The translations under genes and the position numbers were made by a program. Shown here piece by piece: positions 8,772-17,340 of a stretch of DNA of 64,000 nucleotides (position 1 is its first letter; each line of letters opens with the position of its first letter). The stretch is taken from assembly GCA_963824105.1 (NCBI GenBank), contig CAWGNN010000010.1:186001-250000 (forward strand), given 5' to 3'. The stretch comes from CAWDVB01 sp963824105 (GTDB lineage: Bacteria > Actinomycetota > Actinomycetes > Propionibacteriales > Nocardioidaceae). A model generated the notes under the pieces. It saw nothing but the letters and a program-made list of their open reading frames with translations. It did not search any database and was not told the DNA's origin.

Positions 8772-9515
8772 ATGAAGCAAGAAAAGTTTGTGGTGGAACA
8801 AAACGAGAAGGGTGATGTCGGGGGCCCATCGCCGCTTCGGGTGCTTGTCGCGCACGAGCATTTCCTCACGCGCGAAGGCATGACGCAACTTCTTGCATCA
8901 GACGACTCCATCGAGGTGGTCGGGGCCTGTGGCGATGAGCAATCGACACTGGACGCGGTGGCTGCCGATCCCCCCGATCTGCTGCTGACCGCCGTCAGCA
9001 TGCCGCCCACGTGGAGCGACGAAGGCCTGCGGATCTCCGCGCAGCTTCGCATCACCCACCCCGACGTGGGCGTGGTCCTGCTCACCGCGAACGCCAACAT
9101 CAAGTTCGCCGCCGAGCTCGTCCGCCTGGGGGCCAACAAACGGGGCTACCTGCTCAAGGACCATGTCGGGGACGTTCAGGAGCTGGTCAGTGCTCTTCAT
9201 TCGGTGGCGGGGGGCGACTGTGTCATCGACCCCGGAATGGTGACCGGAATGGTGAACGACGTCGGGGATGTTGTGCCCCTTGTGCTGCAGGTCCTGACCG
9301 ACCGCCAGCGAGAGCTGCTGGCCGAAATCGCCCAGGGCAAGAGCAACTCAGCGATGGCCCAAGACCGTCACATCACGGTGCGCGCGGTGGAGAAGCACGT
9401 CAGCGAGATCTTCGCCCGGCTGGGCGTCAACGGCGACTTGCGGGTCAGCCGCAGGGTCAGGGCCGCGCTCCTGTACTTGGAGTCAGGCCGGGAGAGTGAA
9501 CGGGTGGCGGGCTGA
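8772..9515 (+). CDS. LuxR-type regulator with a degenerate receiver domain
   Basis: A 247-residue paralogue of the regulator at 5701-6399, with the same domain order and near-identical HTH (AVEKHVSEIFARLG). The receiver has lost its chemistry: the phospho-acceptor position is Ala74 (LLLTAVSMPP, codon GCC at 8991-8993; Asp66 in the paralogue) and the acidic pair is replaced by His28-Glu29 (VLVAHEHF). The rest of the fold, including YLLKD, is kept. It therefore cannot be phosphorylated in the usual way and may act constitutively, bind a ligand, or heterodimerise with its phosphorylatable paralogue. No kinase gene is attached. The ATG at 8772 has GGAG close upstream; codon use near the start is less G+C-rich. 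Confidence 0.85.
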   Translation: MKQEKFVVEQNEKGDVGGPSPLRVLVAHEHFLTREGMTQLLASDDSIEVVGACGDEQSTLDAVAADPPDLLLTAVSMPPTWSDEGLRISAQLRITHPDVGVVLLTANANIKFAAELVRLGANKRGYLLKDHVGDVQELVSALHSVAGGDCVIDPGMVTGMVNDVGDVVPLVLQVLTDRQRELLAEIAQGKSNSAMAQDRHITVRAVEKHVSEIFARLGVNGDLRVSRRVRAALLYLESGRESERVAG

Positions 9516-9612
9516 GCCCTCGTCCTGCTCCGTCGCATTGGCTGGGTTGAACTGGTCAGGGGCCGAGTCCTCTCGCGGTGTTCTCCGTGAACCTCCGTGG
9601 GCGGTGACGAGG

Positions 9613-9628
9613 GTTCGGAACTCCGAAC
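9613..9628. promoter_or_regulatory. Palindrome GTTCGGA-AC-TCCGAAC
   Basis: A perfect 7-2-7 inverted repeat, about 100 bp after the degenerate LuxR regulator. The same heptamer recurs upstream of that gene (8321, 8358) and at 9654. LuxR/NarL dimers commonly bind such short palindromes, so it is a candidate operator; direct evidence is lacking. Confidence 0.35.
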
Positions 9629-9859
9629 AACGAGGCGCAGATTTCCGAACGACGCACTCGGGCCAGCCGGTTTGTGCGATGTCCGATTCGGGCGGATTAT
9701 CAGGAATTGACGGACCGCCTGCTATACCCCCCTATCCCCTTGAGCGGACGGTCCATTCGCCGCCGTGAGAATCGGGCTCGGGATCGATCTCCCCCTAGGA
9801 AGTCCTGAGCACCGATCGATGCACCAAGTTGCCTCCACGGAGGGCTGAGAGCGGCAGAT

Positions 9860-9897
9860 GCCGCCGGAGCGGTGGACCCCCATGCCGCTCCGGCGGC
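9860..9897. terminator. Stem-loop, first of three related copies
   Basis: Arms GCCGCCGGAGCGG (9860-9872) and CCGCTCCGGCGGC (9885-9897) form a perfect 13-bp stem with a 12-nt loop. It shares the GATGCCGNCGGAG...CTCCGGCGGC frame with the two hairpins at 10210 and 10274. Confidence 0.5.
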
Positions 9898-10209
9898 GAG
9901 CCGCGTTCTGGTCCTCACGCCTCGGTGAGAGTGCCCGCCTCTCCTAGCCGGAGGGTCCCTACTGGCTCCCTGGCCCGTCCTACCCCTCCCGCGTCCTGTT
10001 GGAGGAGAGCCGAATTCCAGTAGGGGGGAAAAGCGAACTCTTGGCGGGGGAAACCCGAACCTTCATTGAGTGCCCACAGGTTGGCACAAAGCCCGTGGGG
10101 GGCGCACCATGAGGTATGCGCAGAAGGACCCACCACCCCCAGATCAAGGTCTGAGCGCAGATCGAAGCAGAGGCCCCCTGTCATCTGGGAGGCTGACATA
10201 GGCGCTGAT

Positions 10210-10305
10210 GCCGTCGGAGCAACTTTCCCCCCACCCCCCTCCGGCGGCCAGTCTGCTGTTCAACACCGCTGATGCCGTCGGAGTAACTACCCCCACTCCG
10301 GCGGC
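10210..10305. repeat. Tandem pair of stem-loops near the 3' end of the CoA-transferase gene
   Basis: Two copies of GCCGTCGGAG...CTCCGGCGGC (10210-10248 and 10274-10305), each a 10-bp stem with one G-T pair. Both copies begin CGCTGATGCCGTCGGAG and continue CTCCGGCGGCCAG; the loops differ in length. They lie 86 bp or more beyond the stop of the gene that ends at 10392 (minus strand) and may serve as stacked terminators or a processed 3' RNA. Confidence 0.5.
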
Positions 10306-10391
10306 CAGCTGCTTTTCCGACGCGGTGGGCCGGACGGGTCGCCGCGATCGGCACTCGCCAGATCGAACTCGCTGAGAGCGATCTGGCGGGT

Positions 10392-11600
10392 TCAGGCCAG
10401 GCCGAGCTCGACGGCTTCCTCCCACAGCTCCTCGCGCACCTGCGGGTGCGCCGCCTGCTCGATGATGTTGCGGGCCTGTTCCCTCTGCTCGCGGCCGAAG
10501 ACCTCCGCAGCCCCTTGCTCGGTGATGATCGCCGACATCTGGAATGACGTCACGGGATCCTCGATCATCGGCACCACGGTGGACACGTCGGCCTTGGGAT
10601 GCCAGGAGCGCAGCGCGATCATCGCCTGGCCCCCGTCGCTGTGCAGGGCTCCCACCATGAAGTCGTTCTGGCCGCCGAAGCCGGAGTGGATCCGGTTGTG
10701 CACCCGAGACGCGTTGGCCTGTCCGAAGAGGTCGACCTGGAGCGCGGAGTTGATCGAGATCATCTGTGGTCGGCGGGCGATGACAGCCGGGTCGTTGGAG
10801 ATCTCGGTCCGCAGCATCCGGACCCGTTCGTTGCGGTCCACCCACGCGTTGAGCTCCTCGGACCCGAAGAGGAACGACGCGTGGATGGGGGTGTCGGTGT
10901 CGAGGGCCCCCGCCTTCTCCAGGGCGAGCACGCTGTCGGAGAACATCTCGGTCCAGACCTTGAGGTGGCGGCGTCGCGTCAGCCCGCGCATCGCGGCGTC
11001 AGGGATGGCGCCGATCCCTGCTTGAAGGGTGGAGCCGTCACCGACCCGTTGGGCGACGAGCTCGCCGATGGCCAACGACAGCTCGTCCAGCGCTCCTGTC
11101 GGAGCGCCGGGCAGTGGCTCGTCGGCCTCGATGAACAGGTCGATGAGGTCGACGTCGATCTCGGAGTCGCCGAGCGTGTGGGGGAGGGAGGCGTTGGCCT
11201 GGGCGATCACCTTCCCTCCGCGGGCCCGAGCGGCCTCGATCGCCGCCGGCAGGACGTTGACCTCGATGCCCAGCGACACCTTCCCGTTCTCCGGCGGGGT
11301 CGTGTTCAGCACGACGAGGTCCGGCGGCATGGTCGTGGTGAACAGGCGCGGCACCATCGAGAGCCGGCAGGGCACGTAGCAAAGATCCGGGTGATGCCGC
11401 ATCCCAGGGCCGACGAACGGCGTCTCGTAGCAGACTCCCTCGCGGTCGGGGATGCCCTTCTGCGCGTTGAGCATCCAGAGCCGATAGGAGTCCAGTGCGG
11501 AGTCGACCAGGGACAGGGCGTGCTTGGCGAGGGCGTGGTTGCCACCGACGACGACTCGGGGGTTGGGGGGCAGGCTTGCCAGCAGGGTGCGCAGATCCAC
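10392..11600 (-). CDS. Acetyl-CoA hydrolase/4-hydroxybutyrate CoA-transferase family protein
   Basis: A 402-residue member of the family that includes acetyl-CoA hydrolases, succinyl-CoA:acetate and 4-hydroxybutyrate CoA-transferases. The N-terminal domain contains NALAKHAL and VVLNTTPPENGKVSLG; the C-terminal domain has the glycine-rich AGIGAIPDAAM, WTEMFSDSVLAL, ASFLFGSEELN (region of the catalytic glutamate) and the conserved SGFGGQNDFMVGA. It would exchange or remove CoA on a short-chain acyl group; the exact donor and acceptor cannot be read. It begins at GTG 11600 with only a weak ribosome site, and is divergent from the P-type ATPase gene. Co-occurrence with glutamate/GABA genes 6 kb away allows a 4-hydroxybutyrate role, but this is speculative. 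Confidence 0.82.
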   Translation of the reverse strand: MDLRTLLASLPPNPRVVVGGNHALAKHALSLVDSALDSYRLWMLNAQKGIPDREGVCYETPFVGPGMRHHPDLCYVPCRLSMVPRLFTTTMPPDLVVLNTTPPENGKVSLGIEVNVLPAAIEAARARGGKVIAQANASLPHTLGDSEIDVDLIDLFIEADEPLPGAPTGALDELSLAIGELVAQRVGDGSTLQAGIGAIPDAAMRGLTRRRHLKVWTEMFSDSVLALEKAGALDTDTPIHASFLFGSEELNAWVDRNERVRMLRTEISNDPAVIARRPQMISINSALQVDLFGQANASRVHNRIHSGFGGQNDFMVGALHSDGGQAMIALRSWHPKADVSTVVPMIEDPVTSFQMSAIITEQGAAEVFGREQREQARNIIEQAAHPQVREELWEEAVELGLA

Positions 11601-11771
11601 GGGTCAATCCCACCACTCGCCGCACGGGTTGTCGAAGCGGCCCGCCTGCACGCCGCAGCGGCCGTGACCGGCTGATCCGGAAGGAAGGGTCAAAGGCCGG
11701 GAATGTCGCCTTCTGGGCGCCAGCGACGTTCGGCACTATCGCGGTCTTCCGTCGTCGGCAATGCTCGGGAC

Positions 11772-14570
11772 ATGGCTCGAGAGGCATGGCTCAGCGACGT
11801 CGCCACCGTGGCGGGAGCCCTCGACGTGAATCTGGAAGGTGGCCTGTCGGGGGCCGAGGCGGCCCGGAGGCTGGCGGCGGACGGACCGAACGAGATCTCC
11901 TCGGCGCCGCCCCTGTCGACGTGGCGTCGGCTGGTGCGCCAGTTCCGCGATCCCCTGGTCTATCTGTTGCTGGTCGCGGTCGCGATCTCGGTGGTCGTCT
12001 GGGCCATCGGACACGAGGAGTCCCTGCCGTACGACGCGCTGGTGATCCTCGTCATCGTCATCCTCAACGCGATCATCGGGCTGACCCAGGAGCAGAAGGC
12101 CGACCAGGCGGTGGCCGCGCTGCGCCGGATGACCGAGGCCACGGCGTCGGTCGTCCGGGACGGCACGATCGGCACCGTTGCGGCCCACGATCTGGTCCGG
12201 GGGGACCTGCTGCACCTGGCCGAGGGCGACGCGGTCCCCGCCGATGCTCGGCTGATCTCGTCGTCCGGGCTGGTGGTCTCCGAGGCATCGCTGACCGGTG
12301 AGAGTCTTCCGGTCCGCAAGGACCCGGCGACCCTGGGGGAGCCGGTTGCGATCGGGGACCGGCTCAACATGGTGCACTCCGGCACCGCTGTGACCCAGGG
12401 GTCGGCCACGGCGGTGGTGACCGCGACCGGCATGGACAGCGAGATGGGCCGGATCGCAACGATGCTGGAGTCGATCGAGGACGTGCCGACCCCGCTGCAG
12501 CGGGAGATGTCTCGCGTCGGCAAGATGCTCGGTCTGGCGGTCCTGGTCATCGCCGTGGTCGTGATGGTCACCATCGCCCTCACATCCGGCGTCCACGACC
12601 TGAGTGACGCCGAGACGATCCTGCTGCTCGGGGTGTCCCTCGCCGTCGCCGCCGTTCCCGAGGGGCTTCCGGCGATCCTGTCGGTCGTGCTCGCCCTCGG
12701 TGTCCAGCGGATGGCCAAGCGCCACGCGATCGTCAAGGAGCTGTCCTCGGTCGAGACTCTGGGCTCGGCCACCGTCGTCTGCTCGGACAAGACCGGCACC
12801 CTGACGCGCAATGAGATGACGATCACCCACGTGGTCACCTCGTCCGGGGAGTCGACTCTCACCGGTAGTGGATATGACCCGGACGGCGTGGTCGTTCACA
12901 ACGGCGAGCCCCTGGGCGAGGGGCCGGTGCTCGGTGAGGTGGTGCTGCTGCTCGGCGGTGGCCGGATGGCCAGCCAAGCCTCCCTGGGCGAGGAGGAGGG
13001 GCGCTGGATCGTGCACGGCGACCCGACCGACGGTGCCTTCGTCGTCGCCGAGCGAAAGCTGGCCGGTCCAGGCCTGGACGAGTCGAGATTCTCCGAAGTG
13101 GCGCAGATCCCGTTCACCTCGGACCGCAAGCTGATGACCAGCGCGAACGCTGACGCCCATCGTGACGGCGCTGTCACGATCGTGACCAAAGGAGCGCCGG
13201 ACGTCCTTCTCGACCGTTGTTCTTGGGTGCAGCGCGGCGAGGAGGCGCTGCCGCTCGACGAGGAGTCTCGCGGCGACGTGATCGCCGCGATCGACCGGTT
13301 GTCGGCGCAGGCGTTGCGGACCCTCGGTGTCGCCTACCGCCGTCTCGATGTGAACACGGTCTCGCCAGAAGACGACTGGGTGGAGCACGACCTGGTCTAC
13401 GCGGGCACGGTCGGGATGATCGATCCGCCACGCCTGGAGGCAACCGAGGCGATCCGGGACGCTCATCGGGCCGGCGTTCGGGTGCTGATGATCACCGGCG
13501 ACCATCCCCTGACCGCAGCCCGGATCGCGGAGGACCTCGGCATCGCCGAGGAGGGCGCCTCGGTGCTGACCGGCGTCGAGATCGAGGAGCTCGACGACGA
13601 GGCGCTGGCGGAGGCGGTGCGCTGGACCGACGTCTATGCGAGGGTCTCTCCCCGCCACAAGCTGCGCATCGTGGACGCGCTGCAGAGCCATGGCGAGATC
13701 GTCGCGATGACCGGGGACGGGGTGAACGACGCGCCGGCCCTGAAGTCCGCGGATATCGGCGTCGCGATGGGGATCTCGGGGACCGAGGTGGCCAAGGAGG
13801 CGGCCACGATGATCCTCGCCGACGACAACTTCGCGACCATCATCCAGGCGGTGCGCCAGGGGCGGGCCATCTTCGACAACGTCAAGAAGTTCCTCCGCTA
13901 CCTGCTGTCCTCCAATCTCGGCGAGGTGCTGACCGTCTTCTTCGGCGTCGTCTTCGCCGGCGTGATCGGGTTGAAGGCCGGCGATGCGGCGCCAGCCGTC
14001 CCCCTGCTGGCCACCCAGATCCTCTGGATCAACCTGCTCACCGACGCCGGTCCCGCGCTGGCGATGGGAGTCGACCCCGAGATCGACGACGTGATGGTCC
14101 GCCCGCCACGTCAGATCCACGAACGGGTCATCGACCGCAGGATGTGGGGCGGGGTGATCCTGGTCGGCCTGGTCATGGCGGCCGTGACCCTCATGGCCCT
14201 GGATCTCTATCTGCCCGGGGGGCTCTTCGAGGGGCACCACTCGGTGACGAACGCCCGTACGGCCGCCTTCACCGTGTTGGTCCTGGCCCAGCTCTTCAAC
14301 GCGTTCAACGCCAGGTCCGAGAAGACCACGGCCTTGCGGCGCCTCTGGGACAACCACTGGCTCTGGGTCGCCGTCGCGATCTCGTTCCTGCTCCAGCTGG
14401 CCGCGGTGTACGTGCCGTTCCTCAACACGGCGCTCAAGACCGCGCCGCTCTCGCTCGATCAGTGGCTGGTCTGCACCGCTCTGGCCAGCGCCGTGCTGTG
14501 GGTGGTGGAGTTGAAGAAGCTGCTCGTCCGGTTGCTCACCCGGCGGGACCGGCCCGTTCCTGCGGGGTGA
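11772..14570 (+). CDS. P-type cation-transporting ATPase (P2, calcium-type)
   Basis: A 932-residue heavy cation pump. An N-terminal cation-ATPase domain (about 1-70) is followed by membrane spans, the actuator motif LTGESLPVRK, the P2-type membrane motif PEGLPAILS, the phosphorylation site SDKTGTLTRNEM (Asp339), the nucleotide-binding domain with KGAPDVLLDRC, and the hinge MTGDGVNDAPALK. Six C-terminal spans follow, as in Ca2+/Mn2+ or Na+/K+-type pumps. PEGLPA instead of a CPx motif rules out a copper/zinc P1B pump. The start at ATG 11772 gives the normal N-terminus; an upstream in-frame ATG at 11703 would add 23 residues. The ion is probably calcium or another divalent cation (inference). 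Confidence 0.9.
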   Translation: MAREAWLSDVATVAGALDVNLEGGLSGAEAARRLAADGPNEISSAPPLSTWRRLVRQFRDPLVYLLLVAVAISVVVWAIGHEESLPYDALVILVIVILNAIIGLTQEQKADQAVAALRRMTEATASVVRDGTIGTVAAHDLVRGDLLHLAEGDAVPADARLISSSGLVVSEASLTGESLPVRKDPATLGEPVAIGDRLNMVHSGTAVTQGSATAVVTATGMDSEMGRIATMLESIEDVPTPLQREMSRVGKMLGLAVLVIAVVVMVTIALTSGVHDLSDAETILLLGVSLAVAAVPEGLPAILSVVLALGVQRMAKRHAIVKELSSVETLGSATVVCSDKTGTLTRNEMTITHVVTSSGESTLTGSGYDPDGVVVHNGEPLGEGPVLGEVVLLLGGGRMASQASLGEEEGRWIVHGDPTDGAFVVAERKLAGPGLDESRFSEVAQIPFTSDRKLMTSANADAHRDGAVTIVTKGAPDVLLDRCSWVQRGEEALPLDEESRGDVIAAIDRLSAQALRTLGVAYRRLDVNTVSPEDDWVEHDLVYAGTVGMIDPPRLEATEAIRDAHRAGVRVLMITGDHPLTAARIAEDLGIAEEGASVLTGVEIEELDDEALAEAVRWTDVYARVSPRHKLRIVDALQSHGEIVAMTGDGVNDAPALKSADIGVAMGISGTEVAKEAATMILADDNFATIIQAVRQGRAIFDNVKKFLRYLLSSNLGEVLTVFFGVVFAGVIGLKAGDAAPAVPLLATQILWINLLTDAGPALAMGVDPEIDDVMVRPPRQIHERVIDRRMWGGVILVGLVMAAVTLMALDLYLPGGLFEGHHSVTNARTAAFTVLVLAQLFNAFNARSEKTTALRRLWDNHWLWVAVAISFLLQLAAVYVPFLNTALKTAPLSLDQWLVCTALASAVLWVVELKKLLVRLLTRRDRPVPAG

Positions 14571-14730
14571 ACTCCCAGGTCAGCGCTACCGTGGCCCCGA
14601 TCGACGAGCGAATTCAGTGTTTGCTGAGGTCGAGGTGGCACCATCGGGGTTCCGCCACGACGATGGCAGCACGATCCGCCCCCTCCCAGGAGGCGGGACC
14701 TCAGGTGACGGGGACAGGACAGGAGCCGCA

Positions 14731-15876
14731 GTGCGCGACGTTCTCGAACAGCTGGCTGAGCGGTATGCCCGCGGCGAGTCGATCGCCCTGGCCACCGTGG
14801 TGCGGACCTTCCGGTCCGCGCCCCGGCCCGCGGGAGCCTCGATGCTGCGCTGCGCCGACGGCTCGGTCGTCGGCTCGGTGTCCGGCGGCTGCGTCGAGGG
14901 CGCCGTCTACGAGCTCGCCGGAGACGTCCTGGACACCGGCGCGCCCGCGCTCGAACGGTACGGCGTCAGCGACGACGACGCCTTCGCCGTTGGCCTGACC
15001 TGTGGCGGAATCCTCGACATCTTCGTCGAGCCGATCTCCTCCGAGACCTACCCCGAGTTCGGGGAGGTGGCCTCCGACATCGCCGCCGAGCACCCCGTCG
15101 CGGTGGCCACGGTGATCGCTCACGACGACCCGGGGATGCTCGGTCGCCACCTGATCGTGCGGCCGGACTCGGTCCAGGGATCCCTCGGCGATGCGCGGGT
15201 CGACGCCGTCGTCACGGCCGACATCGCCGAGCGGCTGGCTGACGGAACCACCGGTCCGGTCGGCTACGGGTCCGACGGCACACCCGGAGGGGCGGACTTC
15301 GAGCTGTTCGTGGCGGCGTTCGCACCTCGCCCGCGACTGCTCGTCTTCGGAGCGATCGACTTCGCCGCGGCACTGGCCCGGCAGGGTGCGCTGGTCGGCT
15401 ACCACGTCACCGTCTGCGACGCCCGGCCGCTCTTCGTCACCGCGGAGCGCTTCCCCGATGTGGACGAGCTGGTCCGGATGCAACCGGCGAAGTACCTCGC
15501 TGCCGAGCGTGACGCCGGTCGTCTCGACCGCCACACGGCGGTCTGCGTCCTCACCCACGACCCCAAGTTCGACGTCCCTGCGCTGATCGAGGCCTTCACC
15601 CTGCCCGAGAGTGTCTACATCGGTGCGATGGGCTCGCGCCGCACCCACGAGGACCGGGTGAGCCGCCTGCGCGAGCAAGGGGTCGCCGAGGGCGATCTGG
15701 CCCGCCTGCACAGCCCCATCGGGCTCAACATCGGCTCACGCACCCCCGAAGAGACCGCGGTGGCGATCGTGGCCGAGGTCATCGCCTGGAAGTGGGGTGG
15801 CCGCGCCGAGAGCCTGGTGCGGACCGCAGGCGCGATCCATGGTGAGCCGATGGTTGAGGAGACGGTGCGCGGATAG
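14731..15876 (+). CDS. xdhC: XdhC/CoxF-type molybdoenzyme maturation factor
   Basis: A 381-residue XdhC family protein. The N-terminal XdhC/CoxI domain shows SAPRPAGASMLRCADG, GSVSGGCVEGAVYE and LTCGGILDIFVEPI with the conserved cysteines. The C-terminal Rossmann-like domain reads LLVFGAIDFAAALARQG and YIGAMGSRRTHEDR. Such proteins bind molybdenum cofactor, help sulfurate it and insert it into xanthine dehydrogenase-type enzymes. It lies 65 bp upstream of coxM and so probably serves CO dehydrogenase set 1. The GTG at 14731 is preceded by AGGACAGGAG; the open frame upstream lacks family similarity. Confidence 0.9.
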   Translation: MRDVLEQLAERYARGESIALATVVRTFRSAPRPAGASMLRCADGSVVGSVSGGCVEGAVYELAGDVLDTGAPALERYGVSDDDAFAVGLTCGGILDIFVEPISSETYPEFGEVASDIAAEHPVAVATVIAHDDPGMLGRHLIVRPDSVQGSLGDARVDAVVTADIAERLADGTTGPVGYGSDGTPGGADFELFVAAFAPRPRLLVFGAIDFAAALARQGALVGYHVTVCDARPLFVTAERFPDVDELVRMQPAKYLAAERDAGRLDRHTAVCVLTHDPKFDVPALIEAFTLPESVYIGAMGSRRTHEDRVSRLREQGVAEGDLARLHSPIGLNIGSRTPEETAVAIVAEVIAWKWGGRAESLVRTAGAIHGEPMVEETVRG

Positions 15877-15941
15877 TCAACGGGTGGTCGGGGACCCCTA
15901 CAGTCCCGGGACAGGTCGGCGGCGCGGTCGGGAAGGCGGCG

Positions 15942-16823
15942 GTGAGAGTGCAGGTCCCTGCACCCTTCGAGTACGAGCGGGCGACGAGCGTCGCCCACGC
16001 CGTCACGCTCCTGGACCGGCTCGGCCCGGAGGCCCGGGTGATCGCCGGTGGGCACAGCCTGCTGCCGATGATGAAGCTGCGTCTGGCGCACCCCGAGTTC
16101 CTCATCGACATCAACGACCTGGGCGGCGAGCTCGACTACATCAGGATCGACCGGCGCCAGGTCCGGATCGGCGCGTTGACGCGGCATCGCACCCTGCTGG
16201 ACTCCGGCGAGCTCTTCGAGGTGTGCCCGATCTTCCGCGACGCCGAGGAGCGCATCGCGGACCCGCCGGTCCGCAACCGCGGCACCATCGGCGGCGCGCT
16301 CTGCCAGGCCGATCCGGCAGAGGACCTCTCCTCGGTATGCAGCACTCTGGACGCGAGCTGTGTGATCCAGGGGGTCAACGGCCGGCGGGTGGTGCCGATG
16401 GAGAGCTTCTACCAAGGTCCGTACCTGACCGATGTCGGGCCCGGCGAGATGCTGGTCGAGATCCGGATCCCGGTGCGCCCGAACGGCAGCAGCGCCTACG
16501 AGAAGGTCGACCGTCGGGCCGGGGACTGGGCGATCGTTGCCGCCGGGGCGGCCCTCTGGCTGCGACGGGGTGTCATCGAGGCCGCCCGCGTCGGGCTCGC
16601 CGCGGTGGGGCCGAACACCATCTGCATCCCCGAGGCCGCCGCTGCGCTGGCCGGCCGGGCGCCGACCGAGGAGAGCTTCTCGCTGGCCGGTCGGATCGCC
16701 TCCGAGCGCTGCTCGCCGCGGTCCGACTCCCGCGGCACGGAAGCCTACAAACGTCACCTGGTCGCCGAGCTGACCACGCGGACGCTGCGCCGTGCTGCCC
16801 GCCGACTCGGGGTGGGGGAGTGA
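15942..16823 (+). CDS. coxM: CO dehydrogenase medium (FAD) subunit, set 1
   Basis: A 293-residue FAD-binding subunit of the molybdenum hydroxylase family. Both flavin motifs are present: AGGHSLLPMMKLRLA in the first lobe and TIGGALCQADPAED in the second. The C-terminal CO_deh_flav_C domain ends with YKRHLVAELTTRTLRRA. It passes electrons from the 2Fe-2S clusters of CoxS to the quinone pool. GTG 15942 follows GGAAGGCGGC. It is the first of the coxM-coxS-coxL set; coxS begins eight bases after its stop. Confidence 0.92.
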   Translation: MRVQVPAPFEYERATSVAHAVTLLDRLGPEARVIAGGHSLLPMMKLRLAHPEFLIDINDLGGELDYIRIDRRQVRIGALTRHRTLLDSGELFEVCPIFRDAEERIADPPVRNRGTIGGALCQADPAEDLSSVCSTLDASCVIQGVNGRRVVPMESFYQGPYLTDVGPGEMLVEIRIPVRPNGSSAYEKVDRRAGDWAIVAAGAALWLRRGVIEAARVGLAAVGPNTICIPEAAAALAGRAPTEESFSLAGRIASERCSPRSDSRGTEAYKRHLVAELTTRTLRRAARRLGVGE

Positions 16824-16830
16824 CGCGGCC

Positions 16831-17340
16831 ATGCTGGTGACCGTGTCGGTCAACGGGGAGACGCACACGCGCGACGTCGAGCCGCGCCAGCTGCTGACCC
16901 ACTTCCTGAGGGACGACCTCGGGCTCACCGGGACGCACTGGGGGTGCGACACCAGCAACTGCGGAGCGTGTGTCGTGCTGTGGGACGGCGAGCCGATGAA
17001 GTCCTGCACCGCCTTGACCGTGATGGCCCAGGGCCACGAGATCCGCACGGTGGAGTCACTCGGCCGGGATGGCGAGCTCGACCCCGTCCAGGAGGGGTTC
17101 ATCGCCTGTCACGGACTGCAGTGTGGCTTCTGCACCCCGGGAATGCTGATGACCGCACGCGCCCTGCTCGACGCCGACCCGGATCCGTCCGAGGACGACA
17201 TCAGGGTCGCGATCTCCGGGCAGATCTGCCGCTGCACCGGCTACCAGAGCATCGTCCGCTCGGTGCGGTGGGCCGCCGAGCGGGAGGCGCGCCAAGGACC
17301 GAGCCACCGGCCCCGTCGTTCACCGGAGGACCTGCGATGA
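16831..17340 (+). CDS. coxS: CO dehydrogenase small (2x 2Fe-2S) subunit, set 1
   Basis: A 169-residue iron-sulfur subunit. The plant-ferredoxin type cluster is bound by GCDTSNCGACVVLWDG and the later KSC; the second cluster by CGFCTPGM and CRCTGYQ. It relays electrons from the Mo-Cu site in CoxL to FAD in CoxM. ATG 16831 gives the standard N-terminus VTVSVNGE; a start at 16792 would overlap coxM and adds nothing typical. Its stop overlaps the ATG of coxL (ATGA), indicating translational coupling. Confidence 0.95.
   Translation: MLVTVSVNGETHTRDVEPRQLLTHFLRDDLGLTGTHWGCDTSNCGACVVLWDGEPMKSCTALTVMAQGHEIRTVESLGRDGELDPVQEGFIACHGLQCGFCTPGMLMTARALLDADPDPSEDDIRVAISGQICRCTGYQSIVRSVRWAAEREARQGPSHRPRRSPEDLR

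Larger units (their letters stand above)
9516..10391. other. 876-bp non-coding stretch between convergent genes
   Basis: No credible gene is seen on either strand. The stretch contains a 16-bp palindrome (9613-9628), a third TCCGAAC heptamer (9654-9660), and three related stem-loops (9860-9897, 10210-10248, 10274-10305), the last two part of a tandem duplication of about 64 bp. It lies beyond the 3' ends of both neighbours and is unusually long for this gene-dense region. Confidence 0.5.

Noticed and set aside
9496..9768. Open frame overlapping the end of the degenerate LuxR gene
   Set aside because: No ribosome site, atypical composition and no similarity; the region holds palindromes instead.
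11736..14357. Very long open frame on the minus strand opposite the P-type ATPase
   Set aside because: Its sequence is low-complexity, rich in Arg, Gly, His and Asp, with no family motif, as expected for antisense frames of G+C-rich genes. The plus-strand gene has full P-type motifs.
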